Of a stretch of 64,000 nt of DNA, positions 1 to 8,496 are shown one piece after another (within the stretch, counting starts at the first letter, position 1; every line of letters begins with the position of its first letter). The stretch comes from Alteraurantiacibacter buctensis (GTDB lineage: Bacteria; Pseudomonadota; Alphaproteobacteria; Sphingomonadales; Sphingomonadaceae). The notes below the pieces were generated by a model, which did no database searches, was not told where the DNA came from, and saw only the letters and a list, made by a program, of their open reading frames with translations. The translations under genes and the position numbers were made by a program. The DNA is taken from the NCBI RefSeq assembly GCF_009827655.1, contig NZ_WTYV01000001.1, positions 558,001-622,000 on the forward strand. Reading direction: 5' to 3'.

Positions 1-186
1 CGACGGCAACGCGATCTGCTGACCTTGGCAATGCGCGACCTTGAGGCAGCATCCAAACAGACCGACTTGCTGATGCTCGCCGAACATTTGCGCCAGGCAC
101 GGGTGGCATTCGACGCCCTGCTTGGCCGGACCAGTACGGAAGATGTGCTTGATACCCTTTTCGGCCGCTTCTGCATCGGCAAGTAA
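1..186 (+). CDS. mnmE: tRNA modification GTPase MnmE, C-terminal end (partial)
   Basis: The window opens inside this gene; only the last 61 codons are present. The product partners with MnmG to install the (carboxymethyl)aminomethyl group on C5 of wobble uridine-34 in tRNAs. The reading frame is open from base 1 and ends at TAA, with the terminal residues FCIGK, the family's conserved C-terminal signature that carries the C-x-G-K cysteine. Upstream residues form the amphipathic helical region expected of the C-terminal helical domain. It sits directly before mnmG, the usual order in alphaproteobacteria, with a parS-like palindrome overlapping the gap immediately after the stop. Confidence 0.93.
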   Translation, partial: RRQRDLLTLAMRDLEAASKQTDLLMLAEHLRQARVAFDALLGRTSTEDVLDTLFGRFCIGK

Positions 187-202
187 TGTTCCACGTGGAA
201 CA
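187..202. other. parS: parS-like centromere site 1 (perfect 16-bp palindrome)
   Basis: TGTTCCACGTGGAACA is a perfect 16-bp palindrome that matches the known parS consensus TGTTNCACGTGNAACA bound by ParB. It lies in the short mnmE-mnmG gap, one base after the mnmE stop, and about 2.5 kb from parA. ParB loads here and spreads as a CTP-dependent clamp. Confidence 0.9.
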
Positions 203-258
203 CATAATGACTACCAGGGCCTTTGACCTCTTCTGGCGGGCACACTATCGGCAAGGGC

Positions 259-2124
259 ATGACCGCGTTTGATGTCATAGTGATCGGGGGAGGCCATGCG
301 GGCTGCGAGGCTGCGGCCGTGGCTGCGCGTATGGGCGCACGTACTGCGCTGGTCAGCTTCGATCCGGCGGCCATCGGGGCGATGAGTTGCAACCCGGCGA
401 TCGGGGGTCTGGGCAAGGGCCATCTGGTGCGCGAGGTCGATGCATTCGATGGGCTGATTGCCCGCGCTGCCGATGCCGCGGCGATCCACTATCGGATGCT
501 CAACCGGTCAAAGGGAAGCGCGGTGCAAGGGCCGCGAATTCAGGCTGACCGCAAGCTGTTTAAGGCCGCCGTCCAGCAAATGCTTGGCGCCCAGGAGAAC
601 CTGACCGTGATTGGCGGGGAAGCCGCGGGCTTGCTGATGAATGCCGGCCGGGTGGCTGGCGTGAGACTCGCGGATGAAAGCCACCTCTGCGCCCAAGCCG
701 TGGTGCTTGCCAGCGGCACCTTCCTTGGTGGCACCCTGTTCCGCGGCGAGGAGCGGATGACTGGCGGCCGGATCGGCGAGGCATCGGCGCAGGAACTCGC
801 CCGCCAGTTGCGAGATGAGGCTGCGCTGCCGATGGCGCGGCTGAAGACCGGAACTCCACCCCGGCTTGATGGCCGTACTATAGATTGGGCGCGCCTGGAG
901 GAGCAGCCGTCCGACCCGGATGGCTGGACCATGTCGCCGCTGACAAAGGCGCGTCTGAGCCCGCAGGTGTTTTGCGCCATCACCCGCACCAACCCCGCCA
1001 GCCACGCGATTATTGCCGACAATCTCCACCGGTCGCCCCTGTTCACCGGCGCGATTGGTGCTGCAGGGCCGCGCTATTGTCCATCGATCGAGGACAAGAT
1101 TCACCGTTTTGCCGATCGCGACGGGCACCAGGTGTTCCTGGAACCGGAGGGCCTGGATACAACGCTCGTCTATCCCAACGGCATCAGCACTTCGCTGCCG
1201 GCAGATGTGCAACTTGCCATGTTGCGCACGATGGAGGGCCTCGAACAGGTCGACATGGTCGTGCCCGGATATGCCGTGGAGTACGATCACATCGATCCCC
1301 GGGCGCTTGGCCAGGACCTTCAGGTCAGGGCTATCCCGGGCCTCTACTGTGCCGGCCAGATCAACGGCACCACCGGTTACGAGGAAGCCGCCGCCCAAGG
1401 CCTTGTGGCGGGCCTGAACGCTGCCGCCTCCGTCCTTGAGCGCGACCCTCTGCAAATCGATCGGGCCAACAGCTACATGGCCGTAATGGTCGACGACCTC
1501 ACCCTTCACGGGGTTAACGAGCCCTACCGGATGCTGACCGCCCGGGCCGAGTACCGCTTGCGGTTGCGCGCCAACAACGCCGCCACTCGCTTGACACCCC
1601 TGGCTCTGTCGGTCGGTTGTGTCAGACCCGAACGGCGCCGCTGGTTTGAGGAGCGAAGCGCCATGAGTGAAGCTCGCAAGGAAGCCCTGGCCCGCCCGGT
1701 ATCGGCCGCCGAACTGCAGCAGGCCGGCCTCGACGTGCGCAGTGATCCAGGGCGGATTCCCTTGTCAGACTGGTTGCGTTTTCCCGAGGTGACCCTCAGC
1801 GGAATGTCGCCCCTGCTTCCCGCTGATTTCGATCCTGCCGATGACCTGTCGGACGAAATCGCCGAAGACTTCGCCTATGCGCCCTATCTTGCGCGCCAGG
1901 ACAGCGAGCTGCGCGACCTGCGCGCCAGCGAAGGGTTGAGCCTTGGTGACGGGTTTCCGTACGCTGACGTACCCGGCCTGTCGCGCGAGATGGTCGAGCG
2001 GCTGGCTTCGGCTCGGCCCGCCAACCTTGCCGCCGCGGGGCGGGTGCGGGGGATCACCCCGGCGGCCCTTGCGGCCCTGCTGGTCCATGCGCGCCGCCGA
2101 AATCAGGATCAGGAGGCGGCATGA
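259..2124 (+). CDS. mnmG: tRNA uridine-5-carboxymethylaminomethyl(34) synthesis enzyme MnmG
   Basis: FAD- and NADH-dependent subunit of the MnmE-MnmG complex that modifies C5 of wobble U34. The 621-residue product has the N-terminal dinucleotide-binding motif [10 protein letters not shown] at residues 10-19, the MSCNPAIGG segment, and [16 protein letters not shown], all diagnostic of the GidA family; the length matches the usual 620-630. I chose the ATG at 259 because family members begin almost directly at the Rossmann strand; an in-frame upstream start at 223 would add 12 unconserved residues. It follows mnmE and overlaps rsmG by four bases (ATGA), so the two are translationally coupled. 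Confidence 0.95.
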   Translation: MTAFDVIVIGGGHAGCEAAAVAARMGARTALVSFDPAAIGAMSCNPAIGGLGKGHLVREVDAFDGLIARAADAAAIHYRMLNRSKGSAVQGPRIQADRKLFKAAVQQMLGAQENLTVIGGEAAGLLMNAGRVAGVRLADESHLCAQAVVLASGTFLGGTLFRGEERMTGGRIGEASAQELARQLRDEAALPMARLKTGTPPRLDGRTIDWARLEEQPSDPDGWTMSPLTKARLSPQVFCAITRTNPASHAIIADNLHRSPLFTGAIGAAGPRYCPSIEDKIHRFADRDGHQVFLEPEGLDTTLVYPNGISTSLPADVQLAMLRTMEGLEQVDMVVPGYAVEYDHIDPRALGQDLQVRAIPGLYCAGQINGTTGYEEAAAQGLVAGLNAAASVLERDPLQIDRANSYMAVMVDDLTLHGVNEPYRMLTARAEYRLRLRANNAATRLTPLALSVGCVRPERRRWFEERSAMSEARKEALARPVSAAELQQAGLDVRSDPGRIPLSDWLRFPEVTLSGMSPLLPADFDPADDLSDEIAEDFAYAPYLARQDSELRDLRASEGLSLGDGFPYADVPGLSREMVERLASARPANLAAAGRVRGITPAALAALLVHARRRNQDQEAA

Positions 2125-2747
2125 TTGCCAGCGAGGAAGAGGCCCGCAGCTTTTGCGAGGCCCTGTGCGATCCTCCGGCGATCGCCCGGCTGGAGCGATT
2201 CATCCACCTGCTGGGTGAGGAGAACGAGCAGCAGAACCTGGTTTCCAGCGCCAGCCTTCATCATGTCTGGCAACGGCATATTGCCGACAGCCTGCAACTG
2301 CTCCTGCATGTTCCACGTGAAACATCGCCGTGGATCGATCTGGGGAGCGGAGCCGGGATGCCCGGGTTGGTGGTGGCGATCGCCTTCCCCGACCTTTCCT
2401 TCAACCTCGTGGAATCGCGCAAGCGAAGGGTGGCCTGGTTGCAGGGCGTGGTTGATCATTTCGATTTGCAACAATGCCGTGTTTATGGCTCGCGCCTCGA
2501 AAATGTGGAAAGTGCCCCGATGCAGGTCATCTGCGCGCGCGCCTTCGCCCCGCTGGAAAAGCTTCTCAGCTTATCCGCCCGCTTTTCCACACCGGACACC
2601 CATTGGTTGTTGCCCAAGGGCCGTTCCGCAGCGCAAGAATTGGCCGAGCAGCCCGAATCGATCCGGGCCACGTTCCACGTGGAACAATCGCGCACCGATT
2701 GCGAGGCGGGAATCGTGATCGGTAAAGGGAGGCCACCAGTCCGATGA
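2121..2747 (+). CDS. rsmG: 16S rRNA (guanine-N7) methyltransferase RsmG
   Basis: S-adenosylmethionine-dependent methyltransferase (GidB) that methylates N7 of G527 of 16S rRNA in the decoding region; its loss is a known route to low-level streptomycin resistance. The product has 208 residues, matching the family. The SAM-binding motif [12 protein letters not shown] is at residues 71-82, after a helical N-terminal cap. It begins four bases inside mnmG and ends in an ATGA overlap with parA, so it sits in the middle of a coupled operon. Unusually, two parS-like palindromes are embedded in its coding sequence, where they encode ordinary variable positions around HVPRE and HVEQ. Confidence 0.94.
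   Translation: MIASEEEARSFCEALCDPPAIARLERFIHLLGEENEQQNLVSSASLHHVWQRHIADSLQLLLHVPRETSPWIDLGSGAGMPGLVVAIAFPDLSFNLVESRKRRVAWLQGVVDHFDLQQCRVYGSRLENVESAPMQVICARAFAPLEKLLSLSARFSTPDTHWLLPKGRSAAQELAEQPESIRATFHVEQSRTDCEAGIVIGKGRPPVR
2309..2324. other. parS: parS-like centromere site 2, inside rsmG
   Basis: TGTTCCACGTGAAACA matches the parS consensus, with one asymmetric pair (CC on the left arm, AA on the right). It is about 430 bp upstream of parA, within the rsmG reading frame. Confidence 0.85.
2671..2686. other. parS: parS-like centromere site 3, inside rsmG
   Basis: CGTTCCACGTGGAACA carries the perfect 14-bp core GTTCCACGTGGAAC; only the outermost base departs from consensus. It lies 58 bp before the parA start, inside the 3' part of rsmG. 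Binding strength relative to the other two sites cannot be judged from sequence. Confidence 0.75.
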
Positions 2748-3520
2748 TCTGCATTGCCATCGCCAACCAGAAAGGCGGAGTGGGCAAGACCACTACCGCG
2801 ATCAATATTGCGACGGCGATGGCGGCAACCGGCTGGCGCACCTTGCTGATCGATCTCGACCCGCAGGGTAATGCCTCGACCGGAATCGGAATTCCCGCCT
2901 CGCAGCGTGTGCTGTCCAGCTATGATGTCCTGGTTGATGGCGCATCGCTGGCGGAATGCACCTTGCCCTCCGCCATTCCCGGCCTTGATCTCGTGCCCGC
3001 CACCGTGGACCTGAGCGGTGCCGAAGTGGAACTGGTGGGCGTAGAAAACCGGACCCATCGCCTCAGGCAGGCTGTTGCCGCTCACACGGCCCACGATATC
3101 TGCTTTATCGACTGCCCGCCCTCGCTGGGCCTGTTGACGCTCAACGCCCTGTGTGCAGCCGATACGCTGCTGGTGCCGCTGCAATGTGAGTTCTTCGCGC
3201 TCGAAGGCCTCAGCCAGCTGTTGCAGACGGTGGAGCAGGTGCAGCAACGCTTCAATCCGGATCTCGGCATTGTCGGCATTGCGCTGACCATGTTTGATCG
3301 GCGCAACCGGCTGACCGACCAGGTGGCCGATGATGTGCGTGAGTGTCTGGGCAGGCTGGTGTTCGATGCGGTCATTCCGCGAAATGTTCGTCTGTCGGAG
3401 GCGCCCAGTCATGGCTTGCCGGCGCTGATTTACGACCACGCCTGCCCTGGCAGTCGCGCCTATATGGCCCTGGCGCGCGAGCTGATCGGTCGGTTGCCGA
3501 AAGAAAGGATTGCCGCATGA
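2744..3520 (+). CDS. parA: Chromosome partitioning ATPase ParA
   Basis: Deviant Walker-type ATPase that forms a nucleoid-bound gradient and, stimulated by ParB-parS complexes, moves the replicated origin across the cell. The 258-residue protein has the deviant Walker A motif KGGVGKTT at residues 10-17 and the FIDCPPSLG segment typical of Walker A' or Walker B in ParA/Soj proteins. It lacks the long N-terminal DNA-binding extension of plasmid ParAs, so it is the chromosomal type. It overlaps rsmG upstream and parB downstream by four bases each (ATGA), so stoichiometry is probably set by coupled translation. Confidence 0.96.
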   Translation: MICIAIANQKGGVGKTTTAINIATAMAATGWRTLLIDLDPQGNASTGIGIPASQRVLSSYDVLVDGASLAECTLPSAIPGLDLVPATVDLSGAEVELVGVENRTHRLRQAVAAHTAHDICFIDCPPSLGLLTLNALCAADTLLVPLQCEFFALEGLSQLLQTVEQVQQRFNPDLGIVGIALTMFDRRNRLTDQVADDVRECLGRLVFDAVIPRNVRLSEAPSHGLPALIYDHACPGSRAYMALARELIGRLPKERIAA

Positions 3521-4479
3521 GTGCGCCCGAAGCTGCCAACGACGCCACTGGCAAGGCTGTGCAGCGGCGCAAGCTGGGCCGGGGCCTGGGTGCGCTGCTA
3601 AGCGAGACACGGCGCGAGGAGCCGCTGGTCAGTGCTGCTCCCGCCGAGAGTGGCGGCGCAGCAGTTGCCGTGATCGACGGGCTGGCGAGCCTGGCGGTGG
3701 CCGCGATCTCGCCCCACCCGAACCAGCCACGGCGGCATTTCGACGAGGCCGCGCTGGAGGAGCTCGCCGCCTCGATCGCCACCCGCGGGGTGATCCAGCC
3801 GGTGATCGTCCGCCCGCTGCCCGGCGGTCGCTATCAACTGGTGGCGGGCGAGCGTCGGTGGCGGGCCGCGCAGAAGGCGCAACTGCATGAAATACCTGCG
3901 ATAATTCGCGACCTGGCGGACCGGGACGTGATGGCGCTGGCGCTGATCGAGAATATCCAGCGCGAAGACCTGAATCCGGTGGAAGAAGCTCAGGCCTATC
4001 ACCGGCTGGCCGAGCTGGAAGGATTGACCCAGGCCGAGATTGCCCGGCTGGTCGACAAGTCGCGCAGCCATGTCGCCAACCTGCAGCGCCTTCTGGCCCT
4101 GCCGGAGAGCGTGCTCGATCACCTGGCGGCTGGGCGGCTGGACATGGGCCACGCCCGTGCCCTGATCGGTCACGTCAACGCCGCCGTGCTGGCTGAGGAG
4201 GTGATCGCCCGCAAGCTGTCTGTGCGCGAGGTTGAGCGGCTGGTGCGGGCAGGCGATCCGGCCAATCCCCCGCGCGAACGCCGCACTGCCCGGACTCCGC
4301 GCGATCCGGCCCACGATGCAGATATCGCCGCAGTCGAGAATCACCTCGAGGAATTTCTCGGCCTGCCCGTAAAGATCGCCAGCGACGAAGACCCGCGTTC
4401 TGGTGCGGTGACGATCCGCTATCATACCCTCGACCAGCTTGACCTGATCTGCCAGCGATTGACCGGCGGCGGGATCTGA
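3517..4479 (+). CDS. parB: Chromosome partitioning protein ParB
   Basis: CTPase and DNA clamp that loads at parS, spreads, and stimulates ParA. The 320-residue protein has the conserved N-terminal segment KLGRGLGALL (residues 19-28), the CTP-binding box GERRWRAA (111-118), and a helix-turn-helix near 168-190, followed by a C-terminal dimerisation region. The ATG at 3517 overlaps the parA stop; a longer in-frame reading from 3343 inside parA is not supported by the family N-terminus. The gene ends the operon and is followed by a hairpin terminator. Matching parS sites lie within 3.4 kb upstream. Confidence 0.96.
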   Translation: MSAPEAANDATGKAVQRRKLGRGLGALLSETRREEPLVSAAPAESGGAAVAVIDGLASLAVAAISPHPNQPRRHFDEAALEELAASIATRGVIQPVIVRPLPGGRYQLVAGERRWRAAQKAQLHEIPAIIRDLADRDVMALALIENIQREDLNPVEEAQAYHRLAELEGLTQAEIARLVDKSRSHVANLQRLLALPESVLDHLAAGRLDMGHARALIGHVNAAVLAEEVIARKLSVREVERLVRAGDPANPPRERRTARTPRDPAHDADIAAVENHLEEFLGLPVKIASDEDPRSGAVTIRYHTLDQLDLICQRLTGGGI

Positions 4480-4487
4480 AATGAAAA

Positions 4488-4525
4488 GTCGCGCAGAGCA
4501 GCTTCGCTCCGCGCGACGTTTTCCT
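4488..4525. terminator. Bidirectional intrinsic terminator between parB and the convergent gene
   Basis: A 12-bp stem with one mismatch (GTCGCGCAGAGC pairing with GCTCCGCGCGAC) has a six-base loop and is followed by GTTTTCC on the plus strand and TTTTC on the minus strand. It lies between two converging genes and can serve both. Confidence 0.85.
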
Positions 4526-4539
4526 TTCTCAGCAGCTAT

Positions 4540-5406
4540 TTAGTTGATTGGCGTGCGCTTGTCGTCGGCAGCCTGCCGGTGGATCACGCGGCGGGCGGTG
4601 TGGCGGCGCGGCCCCCGCGGCGCTTCTGCCTCAACCTCTATCTCTTCCTCGATGATCCGGCGTGCGCCGTGGCGCGGCGTGGCCATGCCCTGCGCCACCG
4701 GCACCATCATCACCGGCGCATAGGCCATCTGTTGCGGCACGCCATAGCCGCGCTCGTAGTTGATGAGGTAGGCCTCGCAATAATCGAAGCCGGGATCCTG
4801 CGGGGCGGCTACTTCGTGATAGTCGTCGTCATCGTCGATCCCGTCGATCACCGCGCCGACAACCGCGCCGGCCAGGCCGCCAAGGCCGGCTCCGATCAAG
4901 GTCCCGGCGAGGCGATCACCCCGGTTGGCCACGCGGTTGCCGATCACGCCGCCTGCTACGGCACCGATCACGCCGCCGATGATGTCGGCATCACCGTCTC
5001 CGTCACGGTCGACATAGACCGGTTCGTCATGGCTTGTGTGCAGTGCGCGGCACTGGCGCAGCCACTCAGCCCGCTCCTCGGGCGAGTAGGCGAGCTGGCG
5101 TGGCTGCCCGGGGGCCATGTGCTGGCGATGCCCGCCGTGGCGCATGCGGTGCATCGGCCGGGCGGGCTCTTCCTCCCACTCCACGTAGTCTTCGCTGCCG
5201 TAGGACCCGCGATCGCCGTGGGCATAGCTGGCACCCGCCGCAGCCTCTTCGCTTTCCCATTCACCGATGTCCTGCACCACCGGTTCGGAGTAGGTTTCGA
5301 TCACCTCTTCCACTCCTGCATAGCGGTCATCCACCTGCGCCTGGGCGGGCAGGGCGATCAGCGCCAGCGGGCTGGCGGCGGCGAACAGAGCAAGACGCAT
5401 GGACAT
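4540..5406 (-). CDS. Secreted glycine-zipper envelope protein
   Basis: The 288-residue product starts with a signal peptide (residues 1-24, ending AQAQ). A low-complexity acidic and His/Arg-rich region follows, then a glycine-zipper block at about 142-190 with repeated GGVIGA, GGVIGN and GAGLGG steps typical of the 2TM glycine-zipper or 17-kDa antigen group of outer-membrane-associated proteins. A DRDGDGDAD segment at 133-141 resembles a calcium-binding loop just before the zipper. The tail is rich in Arg, Glu and His. The start is the ATG-TCC-ATG cluster preceded by a G-rich Shine-Dalgarno-like stretch; an earlier in-frame start would put 14 residues before the signal peptide. Specific function is unknown. 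Confidence 0.75.
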   Translation of the reverse strand: MSMRLALFAAASPLALIALPAQAQVDDRYAGVEEVIETYSEPVVQDIGEWESEEAAAGASYAHGDRGSYGSEDYVEWEEEPARPMHRMRHGGHRQHMAPGQPRQLAYSPEERAEWLRQCRALHTSHDEPVYVDRDGDGDADIIGGVIGAVAGGVIGNRVANRGDRLAGTLIGAGLGGLAGAVVGAVIDGIDDDDDYHEVAAPQDPGFDYCEAYLINYERGYGVPQQMAYAPVMMVPVAQGMATPRHGARRIIEEEIEVEAEAPRGPRRHTARRVIHRQAADDKRTPIN

Positions 5407-5530
5407 CGAATCGGCCCCCGAGGTGCAGCACGCACGATTGCGGCGCATTTACCCGGTATTTACTATGCGCTTGCAGGCAAATCCCAAGCCCGCCGCGCGC
5501 GCTGTCCCGAAACGGGGCGATGAGCTCCGG

Positions 5531-6013
5531 TCAGATCCGGCTGGAGAGCATGGCCGCAAGTGCCTCGATCCCGACCGCGTCGGCCCCGTCGAAGCGAGCC
5601 TTCAGCGGACTGTCGAGATCGATCACCGCGACTACCGCGCCGTCGCGCATAACCGGCACCACCAGTTCGCTGGCCGAAGCGGCATCACAGGCGATGTGGC
5701 CGGGGAAGGCGTGCACATCCTCCACCAGCTGCGTCTGACCGGATTGGGCTGCCGTGCCGCATACCCCGCGGCCCAGCGGAATACGGATGCAGGCGGGACG
5801 GCCGGTGAAGGGCCCCAGCACCAGTTCGCCATCGTTCATGCGGTAGAACCCGGCCCAGTTGAGATCCGGCACCATCTCTCCCAGCAGGGCGGCCACATTG
5901 GCCATGTTCGCCACCGAGTCCGGCTCGCCTGCGGTCAGGGCGTCGGCTGCAGCCAGCAATTCTCGGTAAAGCTCTGGCTTGGGCAGGGCGGGATCGGCGC
6001 GGAAATCGTACAT
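5531..6013 (-). CDS. msrC: Free methionine-(R)-sulfoxide reductase (GAF domain)
   Basis: Reduces free L-methionine-(R)-sulfoxide in the cytoplasm using a GAF-fold active site. The 160-residue product has the diagnostic cysteines C75, C85 and C109, with the same spacing (10 and 24) as C84, C94 and C118 of the E. coli enzyme, in the contexts PACIRIP, GVCGTAA and HIACD, plus the substrate-site segment LNWAGFY. I place the start at the ATG of MYDF; a TTG seven codons upstream is possible but adds nothing conserved. It is divergent from the sorbosone-dehydrogenase-like gene, with about 60 bp between them. Confidence 0.88.
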   Translation of the reverse strand: MYDFRADPALPKPELYRELLAAADALTAGEPDSVANMANVAALLGEMVPDLNWAGFYRMNDGELVLGPFTGRPACIRIPLGRGVCGTAAQSGQTQLVEDVHAFPGHIACDAASASELVVPVMRDGAVVAVIDLDSPLKARFDGADAVGIEALAAMLSSRI

Positions 6014-6074
6014 GGCGGCAAAGGTAGGCTGCAAAGCGATTGCCGCAAGCGTCAGCCCCGCCTATTTTGCCGGG

Positions 6075-7547
6075 ATGCGCATTCTCAAGAAGCTCGCCAT
6101 CGCCCTTGTCGTCATCCTGCTGGTGGGGGGAGGGGTGCTGTGGTGGATGACCCGGCCCGTGCCTGCCACGGTCAGCCTGGAGGATACCACCGGCACCGAT
6201 CCGGTCCTGGTCGAACCTGACGAGCAGGTGTTCCCCACTGTCGGCGTGGCCAAGCCTATTGGCTGGGGCGCTGACGGCACCCCCGATGCCGCGCAGGGCC
6301 TGCAGGTAACGCGCTTTGCCGAGGGGCTGGAGCATCCGCGCGTGCTCTACACCCTGCCCAATGGCGACGTGCTGGTCACCCTGTCCAATGCGCCAGAGCG
6401 CCCGCTGGCCGGCGGTTTCCTGACCAACCTGGTGGCCGGCTTCCTGTTCTCGGCCGCCGGGGCCGATGTGCCATCGCCCAACAAGCTGGTGCTGCTGCGC
6501 GATGCGGACAAAGATGGCCGGGCCGAAGCGCAGTTCGTGCTGCGCGACGATCTCGACAGCCCTTCGGGCATCGCGTGGGGCGATGGCAAGCTCTACGTCG
6601 CCAACCATGACGAGGTGCTACGCTTCAATTTCGAGCCCGGTGCCACCAGCCTGCCGGGCGAACCGACCAAGCTGATGGACCTGCCCCCTGCAGGCAACCA
6701 CTGGATGCGCAACATCCTGCTGTCGGAAGACGGCACATCGCTGTTCATTGCCGTGGGTTCGGCTTCCAACATCGCGGAAGGCGGGCTGGATGCCGAGATT
6801 GACCGCGCCGCCATCCACGAACTGGACCTGACCACCGGCCGCGCCCGCCAGTGGGCTGCCGGCCTGCGCAATCCCAACGGCCTCGCCTGGAGCCCGTGGA
6901 GCGGCGAGCTGTGGACCACGGTGAACGAGCGCGACATGCTGGGCAGTGATCTGGTGCCCGACTACTTCACCAACGTGCCGCTCGGCGCACAGTATGGCTG
7001 GCCGTGGACCTATTATGGCAGCCACTATGACGAGCGGGTGCAACTGCCGCAGCCGCAGTTCCTGGAGCAGTACACCCGCGAGCCGGAATTCGCGATGGGC
7101 GCACACGTGGCGGCGCTGGGCGTGGTCTTCACCCAGGCCGGCAGCCGCCTTGGTGCGCCGTTCCAGCAGGGGGCCTTCATTGCCCGCCACGGATCGTGGA
7201 ACCGCCGTCCGCTGGGTGGGTATGACGTGGTCTATGTGGCCTTCGATGATTTGGGCAATCCGGTGGGCAAGCCGGTGCCGGTGCTAAACAGCTTCCTGGC
7301 CAGCGAGGACGAGACACGCGGCCGTCCCACCTGGCTGGCCTGGGACCAGACAGGGGCGCTGCTGGTCAGCGACGATACGGGCAACATCATCTGGCGGGTG
7401 ATCAACCCCGCAGCGCAGCCCACAGTGGCCCACGCGCGCAACAGCGGCACCAGCCTGCCGCCGCAGCGCGAACTGAACGGTGATCCGGCGCGCGCTTTCG
7501 ACGAGGTGCCGGAAGAGGTGATGCAGCAGTTGCTTGAGAACCAATAG
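6075..7547 (+). CDS. PQQ-type sorbosone/sugar dehydrogenase family protein
   Basis: The 490-residue protein has an N-terminal membrane anchor (residues 3-24, ILKKLAIALVVILLVGGGVLWW) and then a periplasmic beta-propeller of the L-sorbosone or glucose/sorbosone dehydrogenase type. Recognisable pieces are GLEHPRVLYTLPNGDVLV, the NHWMRNI and GSASNI strands, GLRNPNGLAW, and RHGSWNRRPLGGYDVVYV near the end, all shared with PQQ-dependent aldose dehydrogenases. Substrate is not predictable and no PQQ synthesis genes are in the window. The ATG at 6075 is chosen because it starts directly before the charged and hydrophobic anchor. It ends 13 bp from the converging DUF815 gene. Confidence 0.8.
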   Translation: MRILKKLAIALVVILLVGGGVLWWMTRPVPATVSLEDTTGTDPVLVEPDEQVFPTVGVAKPIGWGADGTPDAAQGLQVTRFAEGLEHPRVLYTLPNGDVLVTLSNAPERPLAGGFLTNLVAGFLFSAAGADVPSPNKLVLLRDADKDGRAEAQFVLRDDLDSPSGIAWGDGKLYVANHDEVLRFNFEPGATSLPGEPTKLMDLPPAGNHWMRNILLSEDGTSLFIAVGSASNIAEGGLDAEIDRAAIHELDLTTGRARQWAAGLRNPNGLAWSPWSGELWTTVNERDMLGSDLVPDYFTNVPLGAQYGWPWTYYGSHYDERVQLPQPQFLEQYTREPEFAMGAHVAALGVVFTQAGSRLGAPFQQGAFIARHGSWNRRPLGGYDVVYVAFDDLGNPVGKPVPVLNSFLASEDETRGRPTWLAWDQTGALLVSDDTGNIIWRVINPAAQPTVAHARNSGTSLPPQRELNGDPARAFDEVPEEVMQQLLENQ

Positions 7548-7560
7548 GGAGCGGCGCGCC

Positions 7561-8385
7561 TCAGCCGGTCTGCCGGCCCGCTTGCCCGGCCAGCTCGGTC
7601 ACATAGTGCCAGGCAACCCGGCCCGAACGCGCGCCGCGGCGCTTGGACCATTCCAGCGCCGCGCCTTCGTCCACCGCCAGCCCCAGGTCGGCCGCATAGC
7701 CGTGGACGATCGCCAGGTAATCGTCCTGCGAGCAGGCATGGAACCCCAGCGACAGGCCGAAGCGGTCGGCCAGGGCCAGATTGTCGTCCACTGCATCGCG
7801 CGGGTTGATCGGATCGTCCTGCTCGGCCCCGTGGCGCGGCACGATGGCGCGGCGGTTGCTGGTAACGGCCAGCCGCACGTTGGCGGGCCGCGCTTCCACC
7901 CCGCCGTCCAGCCAGGATCGCAGGTGGCGCGGGCCCACGGTATCACCCTCGGCAAAACCCAGGTCGTCGATGAACACCAGGAAGTTGCGCGCAACCCTGG
8001 CAAGCTGGGCGAACAGCGCGGAGATGGAGGGGATGGCATCGCTGGCCACCTGCACCAGCGCCAGGCTGCCGCCATCGGCCTGCGCCTGCCTCACCGCCGC
8101 GCGCACCAGGGCGGACTTGCCCATGCCGCGCGCGCCCCACAGCAGCATGTCATGCGCGGCGTGGCCCCGGGCCAGGCGGGTGACGTTGGCCACCACCCGC
8201 TCTTTCTGCTGGTCGATTCCCGTCAGGCGGGCGAGGGCCGGGGCCTCGATCGCCGCCACCGGCTGGCCCGCGCCGGTCCAGACATAGGCGGGGGCCGCCA
8301 GCCAGTCGCACGGCGGGGCGGGCGGCGGGGCCAGCCGCTCCAGCGCGGTGGCAATGCGGTGCAGGATGTCATCGTTGGCGGTCAT
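7561..8385 (-). CDS. DUF815-family AAA ATPase
   Basis: A 274-residue P-loop ATPase. It has a Walker A motif in the context GARGMGKSALV, a Walker B-like LVFIDDLGF, and the conserved RPANVRLAVTSNRR stretch, the hallmarks of the DUF815 family, whose role is unknown. The C-terminal motif RSGRVAWHYV is also conserved in the family. The ATG at 8385 begins MTANDDILHRI; longer readings add low-complexity residues. It converges on the upstream dehydrogenase gene and diverges from the helicase gene across a 111-bp gap. Confidence 0.83.
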   Translation of the reverse strand: MTANDDILHRIATALERLAPPPAPPCDWLAAPAYVWTGAGQPVAAIEAPALARLTGIDQQKERVVANVTRLARGHAAHDMLLWGARGMGKSALVRAAVRQAQADGGSLALVQVASDAIPSISALFAQLARVARNFLVFIDDLGFAEGDTVGPRHLRSWLDGGVEARPANVRLAVTSNRRAIVPRHGAEQDDPINPRDAVDDNLALADRFGLSLGFHACSQDDYLAIVHGYAADLGLAVDEGAALEWSKRRGARSGRVAWHYVTELAGQAGRQTG

Positions 8386-8496
8386 GCCGGCCAAGTGCGC
8401 CGCCTGTCGCCGTGCCGTCAAGGCGCTTGCTGCCGCCAACTGCCCTGTGGGTAACCGGTTGCACCTGCCCCATCCCGTTGCCACATTGCAGGTATT

